This document shows positions 42,862 to 57,000 of a stretch of 64,000 nt of DNA, in pieces. The stretch's first letter is position 1. The number at the start of each line of letters is the position of its first letter. The notes under the pieces were generated by a model, which worked only from the letters and a program-made list of their open reading frames with translations, had not been told where the DNA came from and ran no database searches. Both the position numbers and the translations under genes were made by a program. Source of the DNA: Macropodus opercularis. Its lineage: Eukaryota > Chordata > Actinopteri > Anabantiformes > Osphronemidae. Where the stretch lies: NCBI GenBank assembly GCA_030770545.1, contig CM061098.1, positions 6,280,001 to 6,344,000 of the forward strand, read 5' to 3'.

Positions 42862-43563
42862 AGCACAGAGCAGGATGGTTGGTGGCCTGGTTTCGAAACA
42901 TCGCTTCATCAACTTTTAGTTTTCATTCATCGCCTCCGCTGGATCATAAGAAATATATATTTTTCAAGTGGTTAAGTTGTCTTTTTGTGGCTGAAAATAA
43001 ACTTGAATAACTAAGTTCATGTGACTTGCTCTTGGTTGTGATAGTTCAAGGTGAGTTATATTCTTTGCTGCAACAGACAAGAAAAGAACATAATTGAGTT
43101 CATTTCGTCATGTCTCCCACACAGCATCACACCGAAGTATTAATCAGCAGATAAACTCAAAGCCCACTTCAAGTTATTTAGTTTTTTATTAATATGAAAT
43201 TGAAAAAAATGCCTCATGTTTAACTGTATTTGTACAAGGTTTGTTTCTTTAAGGTATTTATCTGTTAAATGAAATGTTAACATGCTGCTTACACGAACAC
43301 AATCATATTTAAACAAGGGTCTTTGATTGACAAGAGCATGAAAAATATTTACAATATACACAAAAATAAATCTGCTAAATTACATCAACAGTCAATTGCA
43401 CATTTGGCCTTTTTGAATGTGACATAAAAAATATCATTTGTCTGTGAGACATAGAACCAATAAACATTTTCAGGTGGAATACTGTGATTCCTTGCCACAC
43501 ATGTAGCGTCCTCTACATCTTTGCCTGCGTGGTTACACACGTGAATTACAGATGATAAAAGGC
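42862..43563. other. Convergent 3' UTRs of urp1 and clic2
   Basis: The urp1 signal is at 42996-43001. TTTATT at 43185-43190 (AATAAA on the minus strand) fits the clic2 end. Nothing else is seen. Confidence 0.6.
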
Positions 43564-46500
43564 TTAATTCCTCTTGTTGGCTACGTTAAGGTACGCCTTT
43601 TCAATTTCAACGTCAGCCGGACACGTCTGTTTGAACTCCTCCCGCTCGTAGGCGTTTTGGAGGTATCGCCACACGCCCGTGAACTCGGCAGGAATCTCAA
43701 AGCTGCAGTACTTCTTAGAAGCAATCTGAAAAAAAAAGAAAAGAAGTAAAGTCTATGAGGAACAAATCCCACAGAAGTGGTCTCGACAATGTTACTGTAA
43801 AACATTTCGCTACAGTATGAATAAAAGGACATTGCTTCTAAAAATGCATGTGTTTTAGTGTTTTGAGCCAGTTATAATGTTTCCCTGACATTGAGCCATA
43901 TGCCACTGAAACAGAAACACCCAAACTCCATTACAATTAAAATTAAAATGTGAAAACATTGTTCACATGCACTTAAGTAGCAAAAGTTAAAAGCCTACTC
44001 AACTTAATCTTTGACTGTCTGCTGTCATTTATTCTGTTATCATGTGTTTGCACAATATTAATCTGACAACTAACCATAGGTGTAAATGAAACAAGTACAG
44101 TGCTTCCCTTTAAATGTAATAATGAAGAAGCCATGTCACATAGTAGTAACAGACGTATGCAGTTTAACGATCATACGTAGAATAAATGACTACAGGACAA
44201 GCGTTTCTGCTCAGAATGACTGAGACTCAGTGTTGCAGCCATGTGTGATAGGACACAGTAACAGCCGCCTCACCCTGATAACGTGCAGCTTGGGCAGCAG
44301 GTTGCAGTCAGCTAAGGTGAGGCGGTCGCCGTCCAGGAACTTTCTCTTGGAGACGCTGATGGTTTCTCTGGAGTTGTGGTCGATCTCCTCTGGAAGCGGC
44401 GAGTTCAGGTAGATGTCGAGGCGTTTGAACTCCCGCAGCAGGTTCTTCTCATGAACTGCAGAGGCGGGAACAGAGACAGGTGATGTGCTGGTCTCTTAAT
44501 TTCTGTCACTGTTGTCTACTATTCCACTTTTACTTACTCCACTGCATTTAACAGCTGTAGATGCTTGTGTGTGAATTCAATACATACAAATTGAAGTAAT
44601 ATGTGTCGTGTGCAGAAGAAAGTAGTTTGGTAAATGTGTAAAATGAAACAAGACTTACAGGCGTTATTTGGGCTGTTCTTGATGAAGGCTGAGAACTTTG
44701 CAAAAATGTCAGCACCCACGTCAAAAGACTCTTTGTTCAGTGGGCTTAGATGGGGATACCTGCAGCGGACGAACACAGTGAGGAAACGTAGAATAACAAG
44801 CATCAAATTCACTGAATGTGAAAGGAATAGCAGCAGGAACCTGGGAGGGGCCAGCGTTTGTTCAAGAAACTCCTCGATTTTGATGAAGTCTGTTTTGAGG
44901 GTCCCATTGTAGAGCAGGAAAGGAGGGTTTGTCCCTGGGGCCAGGTCCTTCAGCTCCGCTGGTTTCCTGGAGAACAGTCACATAGAGGTGGTTAGTTAGT
45001 GCATTCACTCAAATAACTTAACTGACTTTAGTTACTTATGCTAATTATTGGTTCAAAAGACAATCAGACTTCAGCAGAAACCTATGAGGCTCATGTGGGA
45101 CAGATATGGACGAGACTTGAGAAGAGTTCAGATTTGATCTGTTCCATTTACTGGTTGTACTTTATTTGGCGGATCAGTAACTGAGTACATTTACTCCCTT
45201 GCTGCAGTTAAGAACAGTTTTGAGCTACTGTTCATTCCTCCTACTTTTACGCCACCAAAAATCATGCTGCAGTATTTTAAATAAATGCTTAGTAGCTGCT
45301 TTTATCTACTCATAGTAAATACTAAATACATTTTTGGATCACAAGGTAAATACGACCAGACCCACGTGTACCAGCTGCTGTTTCTACCTCACAGTCTGTA
45401 GTAACACATCATAGTTTTGACATGTTTTTTACTGTGGACTTCATGTTATTAAAAGCATCAAGTGCAACATTTATTTTAAATAGGCAGTTTTTTAGAGGAA
45501 TAGTTTCTGTATTTCCACTTTTTAGGAGTTAGATCCACTTTTACTTGAGTTTGTGTTCCACCATATTTATTCATACACGCATTAATTCTGTGCTACAATC
45601 TGACTGTTATCACACACGTCCAAACTGAGAGCGCTTTGATTGTCGCGGCTGTCGGAACAAACCGCACGCTCTGGATTAATGACTTCAGCTCTGGCTGTTG
45701 ATTCTGGCATGAAAGCACACACACTGGGAGCGGTCGCCGGCACCGGAGGCCTCCTGAATCATTCAATTATCAGCATCCTTTCAAAGTTTCCTGATCTTAT
45801 TTGCTTGCTGGTAATGACCCTGAGAAATCTACACATAAAAAGGCGCTTATGGTGTGAATTAATGCAGGTGTTTGTTCGAAAGTGACACTGCTGCCTTTGT
45901 GCACGTTGGGTTTAAGGGCACCTCCCTTCAACAGACTGAGCAACACTCATATTAACTAGAGTGTGATTTACAGAAGAAAACGGGAAAAACAAACTTCTCT
46001 AATTTTTCTCAACAGAGCTCTTTGTGAAAGTCCCCATGGCCAGATGCTCAGGAAGTGTTGGTGCCAGAGGAGGGGGCTTACTTCCTCATGTCAACGGTGG
46101 TCACTGTGAACTTGACTCCCTTCAGCCACAGCACCATGAACAGCCTTTGGCAGAATGGGCAGTTCCCCACGTTCTCTCCGTCATGTCCGGCCTAAAATAC
46201 ACAAATTCACATTAAAACAATGTGTTTTCTGTGGAAAATATTCACAGTCTGTGTCATCTTCTACTCTGCTGATAAACTAGTCATCTTGGAAGTGAAGAGC
46301 ACGTCTGGGTTATTCATAGGCGGGTTCTTCCATGAGTACATTGTGTTGCAACCATAACAACAGACCAACTGCTCTTAAACACAACTTGAAGCCAGTTTCA
46401 ACCATTAACATGAACAAAAGTACTTGCTTTCTAGTTAAGGAGAATATGACAATAAATATCAAAGGATCCATCAGGCGGGTAGCTTAGCTTGCCTTAGCTT

Positions 46501-47095
46501 AGCACAAAGACTGATAGCCTGGCTGCTTCAAATGTACTTTATACAGGTTCTGTCCCTCAGAGCTGTGAAGTTGGTGGTGGTTGTCGCATCTGTTCAGAGC
46601 CATTTCGAAGTGGCCATCACTGTGTTGTGTCGTGTGTTGCGTTCAGTGTGGGCAGAGTGCGGCAGCCTGGCTGACTGAGCCTCTGTCTGGATGTGTGTGG
46701 TGAAGTGGGTGTGCCTGGCTTCAGGCTTGGGGCCCGCTGCCCTTCAGGCGTGTGGTGATAAGCTGCACTGTCTTTCTGTGGCCACAGTTCACTGATAAAA
46801 CATCCTGTGGCCCTGAGCAGGGATGCAAACACATCAACATCTGCAGCACGTGGCCTCCCTTAAAACCAGAGTTCTCCTCAGACCAATGCTGCTCATGTGA
46901 CCTTTGCCCTTTACGGTGCGGATCCTTAGTTAGTTAGATAACTATGTATGAAGCCATGACAGTTTCACAGTGAAGTAGACGCAGCCTTTGCGTTTCTACT
47001 TTCTCTTACTTGTGAGTACTTACAAGTGAAACTGAAAAGAAGCGACTGACCTTAATGAACAGCTCAATGCTCGGCTCCTTGTCAGAGTTCTGCAT
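43564..47095 (-). CDS. clic2: Chloride intracellular channel protein 2
   Basis: Six exons on the minus strand: 47095-47051, 46191-46082, 44966-44841, 44759-44659, 44455-44274, 43725-43564, giving 241 residues. CLIC proteins have a GST-omega fold with a glutaredoxin-like site; here it is the dithiol form CPFC at residues 26-29 (NCPFCQRLFMVLWLKG). The best match is CLIC2: LAPGTNPPFLLYN, KTDFIKIEEFLEQTLAPPRY, SFDVGADIFAKFSAFIKN, FLDGDRLTLADCNLLPKL and IPAEFTGVWRYLQNAYEREEF. Human CLIC2 is soluble, glutathione-interacting and modulates ryanodine receptors. The exon 2 end at AGGAA|gtaag keeps DMRKKPAEL in register with the family. Confidence 0.95.
46480..46535. repeat. Fragment of a common teleost interspersed repeat
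   Basis: The wording 'gtagcttagct..ccttagcttagcacaaagactg' is a pattern I have seen often in percomorph genomes. It lies in clic2 intron 1. Family name not certain; recognition is from memory only. Confidence 0.35.
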
Positions 47096-49828
47096 GTTGT
47101 TCCCCGAAAAAGTAGTTTTCCTTTATAAAAATCCGACTACCTGCTCCGGTAACGCTTCTCCTGAAGTGAGCGAGTCTTGGCAGCCCCCAAAATGTCCCCA
47201 GAGCCGAGGCAGAAGCTGATGATAACGACCTTTATCAAGCGCTGCTCTGGCTTCAAGTGTCTCTGCGGTCGTGGCTTTCGGGAGAAAGTGTAACACCTCA
47301 CCGCTGGCTGGGTTTTGTGTGAGGGCTCCTTGGAGACTCTGACACAGTCAGGGGGAGGGAGAAGTGAGAGGACTGGGCGGGGTACACACTCACACACTCT
47401 TATATACCCGGAGACAAACTCTATGAGGCGAGAGCTTAAAATAGTAAGTCCCTGTGCAAATGGCAATCCACAGGAACTGATAACAGCATGTGACTAAAAA
47501 CACACACACACATTTACACAATCCATTAACGTCACTCACATTCCAAGAGTGTCAGATATGGAAGGAATAAAAGACGGGGAGACACCTCCTCTAACTGAAA
47601 AGCTTCCCTCAGTCCACATCTGTGTGACGTCAAATGTACAATAATGTTTACGTTGGGTACACGGATGTAAGAAATACACAAATGATGAGGTGGCTATTTG
47701 CTGCAATAATAAATGAAAAATGTGAACATCTATTCATCGTTTTGCATTTGTTTGCACAACAAAGTCAACAGGAAAAAAGGTCAAAGACATGTGGTTGACA
47801 GTACATTTGTATTATATCTGTTAACAGTAAATTATATTTTGACATATTATTAGAAACAACAATCTTGTAATATCAAACTAAAGTCTTCCTTTGATACTTT
47901 AACTGATATACAACATTTTCAGCAAATAACTGAATGTTTTGTGGTTTCATCATCAATCTGAATATTTTGCTTTATTTGCTTGTAATTTACTATCACACTT
48001 ATTTGCTACTTACATTACATTTACAAAACTGTTTTTATAACAAGCAACAAATTGTTGTTCTAAAATACTAGAAACTACTAAAACAGTATGTGAATTAGTG
48101 TTTTCTGTGGGAGTGGGTGAGGAGGTTGCTTTCACTTTGGCTTTGGCTTGTTTGCATAAACAGAGGAGAAGTCACATCATAGTTATGATTGTGTTTATGA
48201 TGCAAATATTGTTATGGGGTTGTTAGTAATGCGTTATATTTAAATTAATTAGAATAATGATTGTTTCTAGTAAATCAGTGTGTGAATGTGGTGTTTTACT
48301 TTCATTTTGTAACCACACGTCCTCAGTTCAGTATTCAGAAACATGTTATTTCTTCAATAAAGTAGAGGAAGTGAAAGCTCACGACAAAACCCCCCATACT
48401 GCAGAACAGACTTCCCATAAAATGTGACCACAGGCAGGATTATGCAATGCAGTACTGGGAATTTATGTGGTTCTGTGCCTTCTCATTTCTCTGCCTGTGT
48501 GGAAGACGTGTGGAATTCAAACAGATATGACCATCACAAGAAATATAACGGAGAGAGATAAAGAAACATGTGGCACAACGTCTCCTCTGAGAAGCCAAGG
48601 TAAACCGTTTTAATGACTAACTAGCCAGCTCACTGACACTTCCTATGGGAGGTGAATGGAATTTTACTGGGGAATGCGGTGGGAGTGTCACACGTTTCTA
48701 CGCACACGATTAAAACGTGGGGCTTCTCCTACGCAACGCCATTATCACATCCACTCTCCTGCTGCGGAGGGAGTGGCGTGATAAATGACTGCGGTCAGCA
48801 CCATCACAAGTGGCTGCAATCATCGGTAATGTCCTGAGCTCAGGGCTGGCGACTGACTCGACATTTGGCCTGTGTGATGTGTTAGTGTTTGGCTGGCATG
48901 GCAACACACAAGGGTTGAGAAAGATGTGTCAAGAGGAAATTATGGTTAAAATCACAGGCTTTACAGTAAACTGAAACCAACTGACTGCTGCTTCACAGGG
49001 AGAACATTCAACTAAAGCGACTTCCTGAGTCTTTCTGGAAAAAAACTGCTGGAAAACCACAGTCTGCCAATGACGACTTACTTCCTCTTCAGACAAAACG
49101 CTAGGAAAGCTCCTGCCTATTGAAAGAGATATTCATATCTGCACTGGACACAAAGTGCAGCTGGAAGTGACCTGTTGGAAATAAAGGCCTTATCTCCACA
49201 AGCAGGACTGTCACCGTTGACAAGCCAAGAGAATGAGTCTAGATTTTGCCATTGCAAACAGAATAACACTGTGTAGTGATGCGGTTGTTCAGTTTGGTTG
49301 TGCAGATTTGAAACAGTGAGCAAGAGCAGGCGATTTGCGACCTTGAGATGAGCTGGTATCTGTGTCTCTTAACTTCAGACAGAGCAGGCTGCTCAACATT
49401 ACAGCTGCCAGATGAGAAATAGTTTGTCTGCTCATTCTGGGTTTTGACATTGGCCAAACAAATTGTTAACTGCTATAAACAGATGGAGCAGTTCCCGCCT
49501 GCCTCCAGTCTTTGGACTGAGCTAATCACCTCCTGGCACACAGAAGAAATGTCATTTATCTCATCGTTCTTTTCAGTAAATGTGATTTATTAATATGTGA
49601 TGTTGTCTGTTTCACATTACAAAATGTTTTATAAAACACTTCTGAAATTAACTTTGCTGCCTTGATATTTACAGACACGTTGGTCTTATTGCTAAGGAGG
49701 GTGGAGGGTGGGGAGGCTCATGTAAACACAATAGTGTCATTGACCTTCTGGACGCTCTCTCCCAGGGAGTCAATAGCACAACAAGCCATCACAGCCCAAC
49801 CCGGGGTCTTTCATGTGGGATATGCACA
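47096..49828. other. Intergenic region between clic2 and eva1c
   Basis: The first ~300 bp is clic2 promoter and 5' UTR. The remainder is AT-rich with no exon-like pattern that I can support; the last few hundred bases probably include eva1c 5' UTR. Confidence 0.5.
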
Positions 49829-52800
49829 ATGTCAGTGCCATGGAGTCTGTGCTCGTCTTTCTGTATTCTGCACCTTCTTCTGGCTCTGAAGGTGGACACT
49901 GTGCACTCGGCTCCCAACTTGTCTCGTAAGTGTTTTGCTTTTGACGTCAACCGTTGCTTTGCTTAGAGAAAGCCAAAATGCTGAATGATTTTCAGGGGTG
50001 AAGGATTTGCAGAGGAAGACATTCATAATTCACTGATGCATCCTGCTTTGCCAACAGCTGCTGCAGCTCATGCTGACAGGCCAGAATCAGGGTGGGGAGG
50101 CTCCTGAACATGTCTTGATTGACACATTATGGGTTAAGCTGTGTCACCGAACTTTACGATAGCAATGATCTATTTAGACAAACATAGTGTTTGTGTCTCT
50201 CTAATGGAGCCTGATCTGCAGCCTCTCAGGATACTAATAATAGCTCATTGTGAGCGAGAGCCTGGTACGTTCATCTGCCTCTGTAGTGCACAAACACACA
50301 GGACACGGGAGGGGGGCACATACAGGAAACACATGGGAGGGGACACACTCCACTGTCTATGTTTCACTGTTGTGTATGTTTGTATGTGCGGTCATAGTCC
50401 AAATACTGTCTTGGAGAGCTACACCCAGTGACTAAGACGCCACTCAGGCCAGAACTCGAAGTAGAAAGAGCCAGGAGCAAAGAGAAGTCACACAATCGGC
50501 TCAACAAATACAATACAGAGAAAGTTCTCCATGTTGTTTCATTTAGTAAAAGTACCTGAGTCAACCTGTCACTTCTACTTTGCTTATTATTCATGACTCA
50601 GGCTTATTTTTTTAATTGGGGTTACACTGATACCGTATTTAAATCCGGTCAAACAGACACAGTAAACCACCGTGACTGTGATTAGATACCAGCTTTTGTT
50701 GTGATTGTCATCATTCCACAGTCAGAAGATAAAATGACACTAGCATCACGTCGTGTTGTCTTTTAGTGTATCTTCACACCATTCTGAAGAACCACACAGC
50801 TCACGCGTGTGAAGGAGACACGCTCATCATCGAGTGCCCCTCCAGGACGTCCGTGACTGTCCTGTCAGCTTTTTATGGACGACGGGTTCCTAGTCAACAT
50901 TTATGTCCTTCTGTGAACACGAATGCAACAGTGGAAGAGGATACAGAATGTTCTTCTCCAGTTGCTACCGAGGTAGTTTGTGGAGCTTAATGTAAAGTCA
51001 GTCTGTGTTGTATTGAATCACTCTTCCTTCCTCTAACATTTCCAGGAGTGGCTCGTGTTGCGGATGATTAAAGTCAGTTTTCCTGTCACTGCAGAAAATA
51101 CTGTCAGAGTGTCAGGACCAACGTTCCTGCCACATCCCTGTCTTCAGCTCCGTGTTTGGACAAGACCCCTGTCCCCTCACAAGCAAGTACCTTCTGGTCT
51201 CCTACAAGTGCCGACCAGGTAGGTCATCCAGACTGATACCAAAACTGCACAGACTGGGGTGCAAACACTTCTATCAGAGGATCAAAAATTCACATGTTAA
51301 ATTTTTGTGCAATTGCAATTGTGTGTTTTGCATTTTTTTAAAGCTATGAAATATTAAACACACACTGACCAGTAATCATCTGAAACAGGACAAAACACTG
51401 GCACCAAAGCCTCCTTTGCTTGTGTAGATGCTTTTGTGTCAGCACACATCATCTGTTTTCCAGAGCACCACCGCACAAGACTGGTGTGTGAGAACGAGCG
51501 CCTGAGGCTGACGTGTAAAAATGAGACTGTCCTCGCCATCTACTCGGCCACGTTCGGACACCTGCTGCACGGCAGCCCTTACTGTCCTCAGGAGCCTGGG
51601 TCACAAGTGGACATGGGTCTGAAACGTGTTGCTTTAGTGCCATTTAGTGGCAAAATGGTGCAACAGACATGAGCGTGTGTGCAGTTTCTGTGCCCATTTG
51701 GATAGTTGTACACGTATTTGCACTAGTATAACTAGTAGATATTAACATTGGTTTAATTAGACATAATTTAATCTGCTTTTGCGGTGCCCCACCTTCAATA
51801 CACCACTGGCGCTACTCAGAGCTTATGTATATGTGAAGGTTCTTGTTCTGACGGGTGTTTTGATGATTTGCTGCAGAGTGCTTGTCCCCTTCAGCTCTGA
51901 GGAAGGTGTCACGCAGGTGTCACGCCAGAGCGAACTGTTCCCTGCTTGCTGATACTCAGACCTTTGGGGACCCCTGCTTCCCCGGCACCAGGAAACACCT
52001 GCGAGTGTCCTTCACTTGTGGTAAGCGACCGATGATACTCCTGTTCACGACTGTGACGGTATGGTTTGCTGCATTATGTAAAAATCTCTCATTTCCTCTT
52101 TAGTACCTCGGTATCTTCTGGAGGATGTGGCTCGGGGGGCAACAGATCCATTCCTGATTTCGGACTACACGCATGGTGAGAGTGAGAAAAAAGATCCACA
52201 GGTTTTACAGCAAGCAGCTGACGTTGTCTGGTGTCTGAGCCCAGACCCCTCTCACCTGCAGGTGGATGGTACACTGGCCCCACCTACAGGCCTCAAAACC
52301 TGTTCTTAAGCAACTCTCTGGAGATCATTGAAAAAATACTGGGTATGTGCAGTGATACCTGCAAACAATAGGCCATGATTTATTTTAGTACAGTTTTGAG
52401 GACTTCTACTGCACTTTGCACGACTTTTTCTATGTTCTGCTACTTCATATCTTTACAGTAAATTTCAGAGTTAAATGTAGTTAGTGTACTTCAGTTTATC
52501 ATAGTTACTCGTTACTTTTCATCAGCAAAGAATTTAGAAAATGTAAAGATCAGATTTTTTTAGGTGCGTGTGAAATCATCATGTTTTGCTGCAAAGTGAC
52601 TCAGACACACACAAAAATACCTATTTTGTTTTTGCTGTATATTTTTTGCAGAGGGTTGGAATAACTGGGCTCATTTGTGGGGGTTATACCAGCAGCATTT
52701 GAAACCTGTAATTCTCTCTTGCCTCTCCTTTAGGTCTGCCAGAGAAAGTGGCTCTGTACTTTGTCTCTGGCATTTGTGCAGGTCTGGTTTTCCTGCTCTG

Positions 52801-53122
52801 TCTTTTTGGTGTTCGCTCCACACTAATGAAAGACGTTAAGGATCTGGTTTCTGACCTTAACGACGAGCTGAAGGCATCTCGTAGACAGCGCAAGGAGCTC
52901 ATGGAGGACCTCTTTGACGACGAGATCTCAGACACGGCGTCCTTCCAGCGCCTTACGCAGTCCTATCGCACGACGGACATCTTCGGTCCTTCCACTTTGA
53001 CAGTAGAAATGGTGGACCGTGGAACAATGGAACAGCCGAGGGACCTGCCCAGTGGAGAAATCTGGCCACATCAAGATTCCAGCCCTTATGCCATCCACAA
53101 GATTAAAACCTACAGCCATTAA
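49829..53122 (+). CDS. eva1c: Eva-1 homolog C, two SUEL-type lectin domains
   Basis: Eight exons: 49829-49925, 50767-50972, 51095-51218, 51464-51616, 51877-52020, 52104-52175, 52262-52342, 52734-53122, giving 421 residues (human EVA1C about 441). It has a signal peptide (SLCSSFCILHLLLALKV) and a first galactose-binding SUEL lectin domain (residues ~40-142, HACEGDTLIIECP and VLSAFYGRRVP). A second lectin domain follows (~146-242, LVCENERLRLTCKNET and AIYSATFGHLLHG), each closing with a Cys-rich block (CQDQRSCHIPV; CHARANCSLLA). A membrane segment (~298-320, VALYFVSGICAGLVFLLCLFGV) and a cytoplasmic tail complete it. EVA1C binds heparin and Slit and is the homologue of the C. elegans Slit co-receptor EVA-1. 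The exon 4 donor (G|gtctga) is weak but required by frame. AATAAA at 53474-53479. Confidence 0.95.
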
Positions 53123-54044
53123 GAAACATCACCTGTGTTACTGAAAGTACGTCTAAAGCACACAAAGACATTATTTATGGTCAAGGGACTTATCAAGGGT
53201 ATAAAACAAATTAAAACTGAACATACTGATAAATATTGTTGGTATGTAAATAACAGACTCCGAATTAATCCAGGATGTTTGGTAAAACACAGAGACTAGT
53301 TCACTCCATCACACATATTAAAAAGCAACTGACTATTCTAACTTGTATTGTGGCATTTTGTTGAACTTAACTGAGTATTAAATGCATGCGGTTAAATAAA
53401 CAGGCCTCGGCTTCTTCCTTATGCAATGAAGGTATGAGAGGAAACTGAAAAACTGAATGTTTTTCATTGGAAAAATAAACTTCTTTACAAAGGTGCTGTT
53501 TTATGGAAGATGGACTTGAAGCACTTGATGACAGATGAACTAATGTGACTGTTCTTTGTGCGCCCGGCCCTCCCAGCCTGTAGGGGGCGGTGGTTCCCCG
53601 CATACGCGCAGACAGACGCTGTTAGCATCCAAAGCGAATAATTCACGTTACTAAGGAGGGAGAAGGAACCGAGGAAGCGGTCAGTTCCCATGTCAAAGCG
53701 TCGTTTCACTCTCGCCAGCGATGTAGTCAGACCCGCCCGCCCGCCCGCCCGACGCCGTTACGACACGCAACCTGGATCCGTGAAGCTTTCTGACAGGATG
53801 GCGCTCACTACACGGAATACTCCGGCTTGTCGGTTGTGCTGAGTACAGTGTGTCCATCCAGAAACATCCAGGCAGCAGCTGGCTAACAGGCGCTAGCGCT
53901 AGCAACCAGCCGCCTCGCCGCTGTGGGCGGAAGGGAAGGCCGCCGTGCCGGGTGGGGATTTAACTTTCTCCCGTAACGCCTGGACTGAACCAACACAAGT
54001 CGCTGTTGCCGCTGATAAACGGGTGTTGTTTGGTATTGGTAAGG
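53123..54044. promoter_or_regulatory. eva1c 3' UTR and GC-rich ocrl promoter
   Basis: The first ~360 bp is eva1c 3' UTR (signals at 53395 and 53474). From about 53,570 the sequence becomes GC- and CpG-rich, including a run of CCCGC repeats at 53729-53750, in keeping with a housekeeping promoter for ocrl. Confidence 0.6.
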
Positions 54045-57000
54045 ATGGATAAATCTCTAGGAATACGCGAGGGAGTGTGCTTGGCAATATCCTTTTTGAA
54101 CTAAGTTAAACCCTTTTGTGTGTTTGTTTTTCAGTCTGCTTTAGCTTGTTAGCTGTTCCGCTAACTTGAAATATTTACATAACGATAACATTTGCTAGCT
54201 TTTCAAAACCCGCATGAACTTGGCAGGTCATTAGTTTAACAGCTGCTCTGTTGTATGCGTTCACTACTAACCAGCATATGTTACACAACCCCATTCGTTT
54301 TCCACCAGAACAGTGTTAACTTGATCCTGTTCAAGCATCATTATCTAGGGAACAGCTGAGCTACTTTCTCTCCTTTTCACTGCCCTGTGACTTCTGTCAC
54401 GTTAATTTTCCGCCCAATTTTCCGTTAGCATGGCTTCTTTTAACATCGACTTTCCTGATTATCTTCTTTCTAAACAGACAAATCTACGTCAGCTAAATTT
54501 CATAGTTAAAAGTTCACAGTGAGGCGCCTGTCGTCCCAATAAAACAACGTAGTCTGTGTCATGTCCACGCGTGTTTTTCATCCATCATCACAATAATTCC
54601 TTGATTGTGCTGCTCACACGGTGAGAGCTAAGGAGCTGAGTTCGGGCCAGAAGGAGCCCAGGCTGCTGTCTCTAACTGAGTACAGTGGGGAGTTTGTGTA
54701 AGTATGATGTCTGAAGCAGCTTTACTCTTCTTGGGATTTAGATGTTTTTGTGCAGCATCAGCTATGTATTAACTCAGTTCTACTGAAATCCTGGTGTTTT
54801 GACAGCTCTGTGTTGAAGGTGAATATGTCTGGCGTGTGTTAGGGGGAGGGCTCTTCATCTCAGAGCGATTTTTATTTTTATGCGTTTTGCTACAGTAGTT
54901 GCTTTTGCTGCTTTTTGGATGAGGCTGAATTCAGGACAGATATAAATACACCCTGCTCTATTAGAAAAGATGTCAACCATGATCGTTTTTTTTCTAGCAT
55001 ACTGATTTTTGTAATGAATGTCATTAGATGAGCCTTTCATTTTTGGACACCTGCTTACTTGAATAAATCAAATATTAGGTGCTCACCTGGTTAAACGCAG
55101 CACCTTAACCTAACGTTGGTGCATTTCACTGACTTAATAATGGTCAAAGTCAGCTGCCAGTAGAGGTGTAGTCATTTTATTTAGTGCTGCATGGACAGGA
55201 TTTTGAGCCACATCCTGTAGTTGGTGGGAGGCTCTTCACTTGCACACACGCACACCCTGTTGTTCAGTCACATCTGGTCTCAGTGGAGATGTAACTATTA
55301 TGTACACGTGCAAAACCTAATGAGTATCCTCTAGACAGTTTGTAGTGTGAAAGAGGATGTTGTGGGTGATGGCAGTGAATGTGGTTAGTGCCACGTTTGG
55401 CTTTTCACTAGTGTGACGGAGAAAGCAGATAGTCTCACCAGCAGCCAGCTTACTACTCATTATTGCAAATTCCTCCTAAACTATAATGAGACTCACATGG
55501 GCACACAATCCAGTGCTCATCTAACTGTGTTAAAACCACACACAAAACCCAAGAGCAGTACTAAAACTGAAACAGTGGTGAAAAGTTAAGGAAACCACAC
55601 GTTGTCGTTTTTGTCAGAATTTTAATTCAGTGTCTGTTATACCAAGTACTTTACTTGTTAACTGATTCAGGTAACATATTTTTGAATTGGCAGTAAATAC
55701 CTGTTTGTCACACTTCCTGTGTAGAGGGTTGATTAGTGGTATATCAGTACAACAGTTTTAAAGTTATTTGTCAAGACAACTAAGGTGTGTCCTACTGTGG
55801 TTAATAGATAGTAGAGCATAAACTTTAGCCTAGGTGTTCTCTAGCGTAAGATGTTTCCATAACATTGTCCGTTGAAAGGGCAGGTGATGTGTTATTGTGT
55901 AGGTTACTACATCTAAACAGCACTTGTTGGCACTGTTGTTACTCAGTTTAACGAGTTTGCATCATTTTGCTCTCCTCAGCATTAGTCTGACTTGTAGTGT
56001 AGTCTGAAGTGTAGGCACTGCCCAGCCTGCTGCTCTGACCGTGGCTGTTACTCATTCATTGTGAGAGGTAAACATTAACCCCACTGATGTTAACCCATAT
56101 CAGATTTAAATCTGCTATTAATGACCCTGAGCTGAGCTCCTCTGAATGTGCCACTGATCGCTCCAGTTATGCCAAGAAAACGAGTGAATCTGAAAACCTG
56201 TCCTTTAACTTTGTGTCATGAAGTATCTTGGCAAATTAGGCTAAAGTAAACCTTTGCATGTGTGAATGTTTTTATTTTTCAGTTGCATTTTGACTGTGCT
56301 AACTATTAATCAAACTGCAGTGGCACAGATACCGTATTGCATCCTGGGTTTTTAGTTATAGTAATGTGTTTGAATTGCGCATGAATCATTTTAATTGCAA
56401 GACAAATTGTAGTAGCGTATCTGTACAAGAAGATAAAATCACAATAAAATAGACTTACTGACGAACGAGAACTGATAAGTGGGCATCTGTTCTGTTCTCA
56501 TTCAGATTTTGTGTTTTGGCCTCTCCGGATACTCTTGTGTCCTGTCCAGTGGCTCAGCTTCCTATTCCCATCAATGGTAATTTTGAAATTGTACGAGGTA
56601 CGTGATGTTTTTGTCTTACTTCACATTAATAGGTGTTTTAATAACTGCCAACTTCTTCAGCTATTCAGGATGTTTCTGATTTCCACCCTAACAATCTTCA
56701 ATTTCTATAAATACTGGGAAAATAGTTATTTACCCAGGTTCATGACATTGTGGTTTCAGCATTTGATACTATTTAAAAGTCAGCACAACATTTAGAACCT
56801 TTGGAAAATTTTACCTCATCTTTGGTTAAATATCACAACAGACTTTTGAACTTGCTGTGTTTAAACTCTCCCTCCTTTTATTGTAGAAGCCGAAGAAGCT
56901 CTTCTTATAGACTTCTCATCAGATTGTAAGTACATTTTCAAATTGAATAATTTTATTGTTAACTTTTTTTGTCAAATAGTGTGGTTTAGTTATTTAAGGC

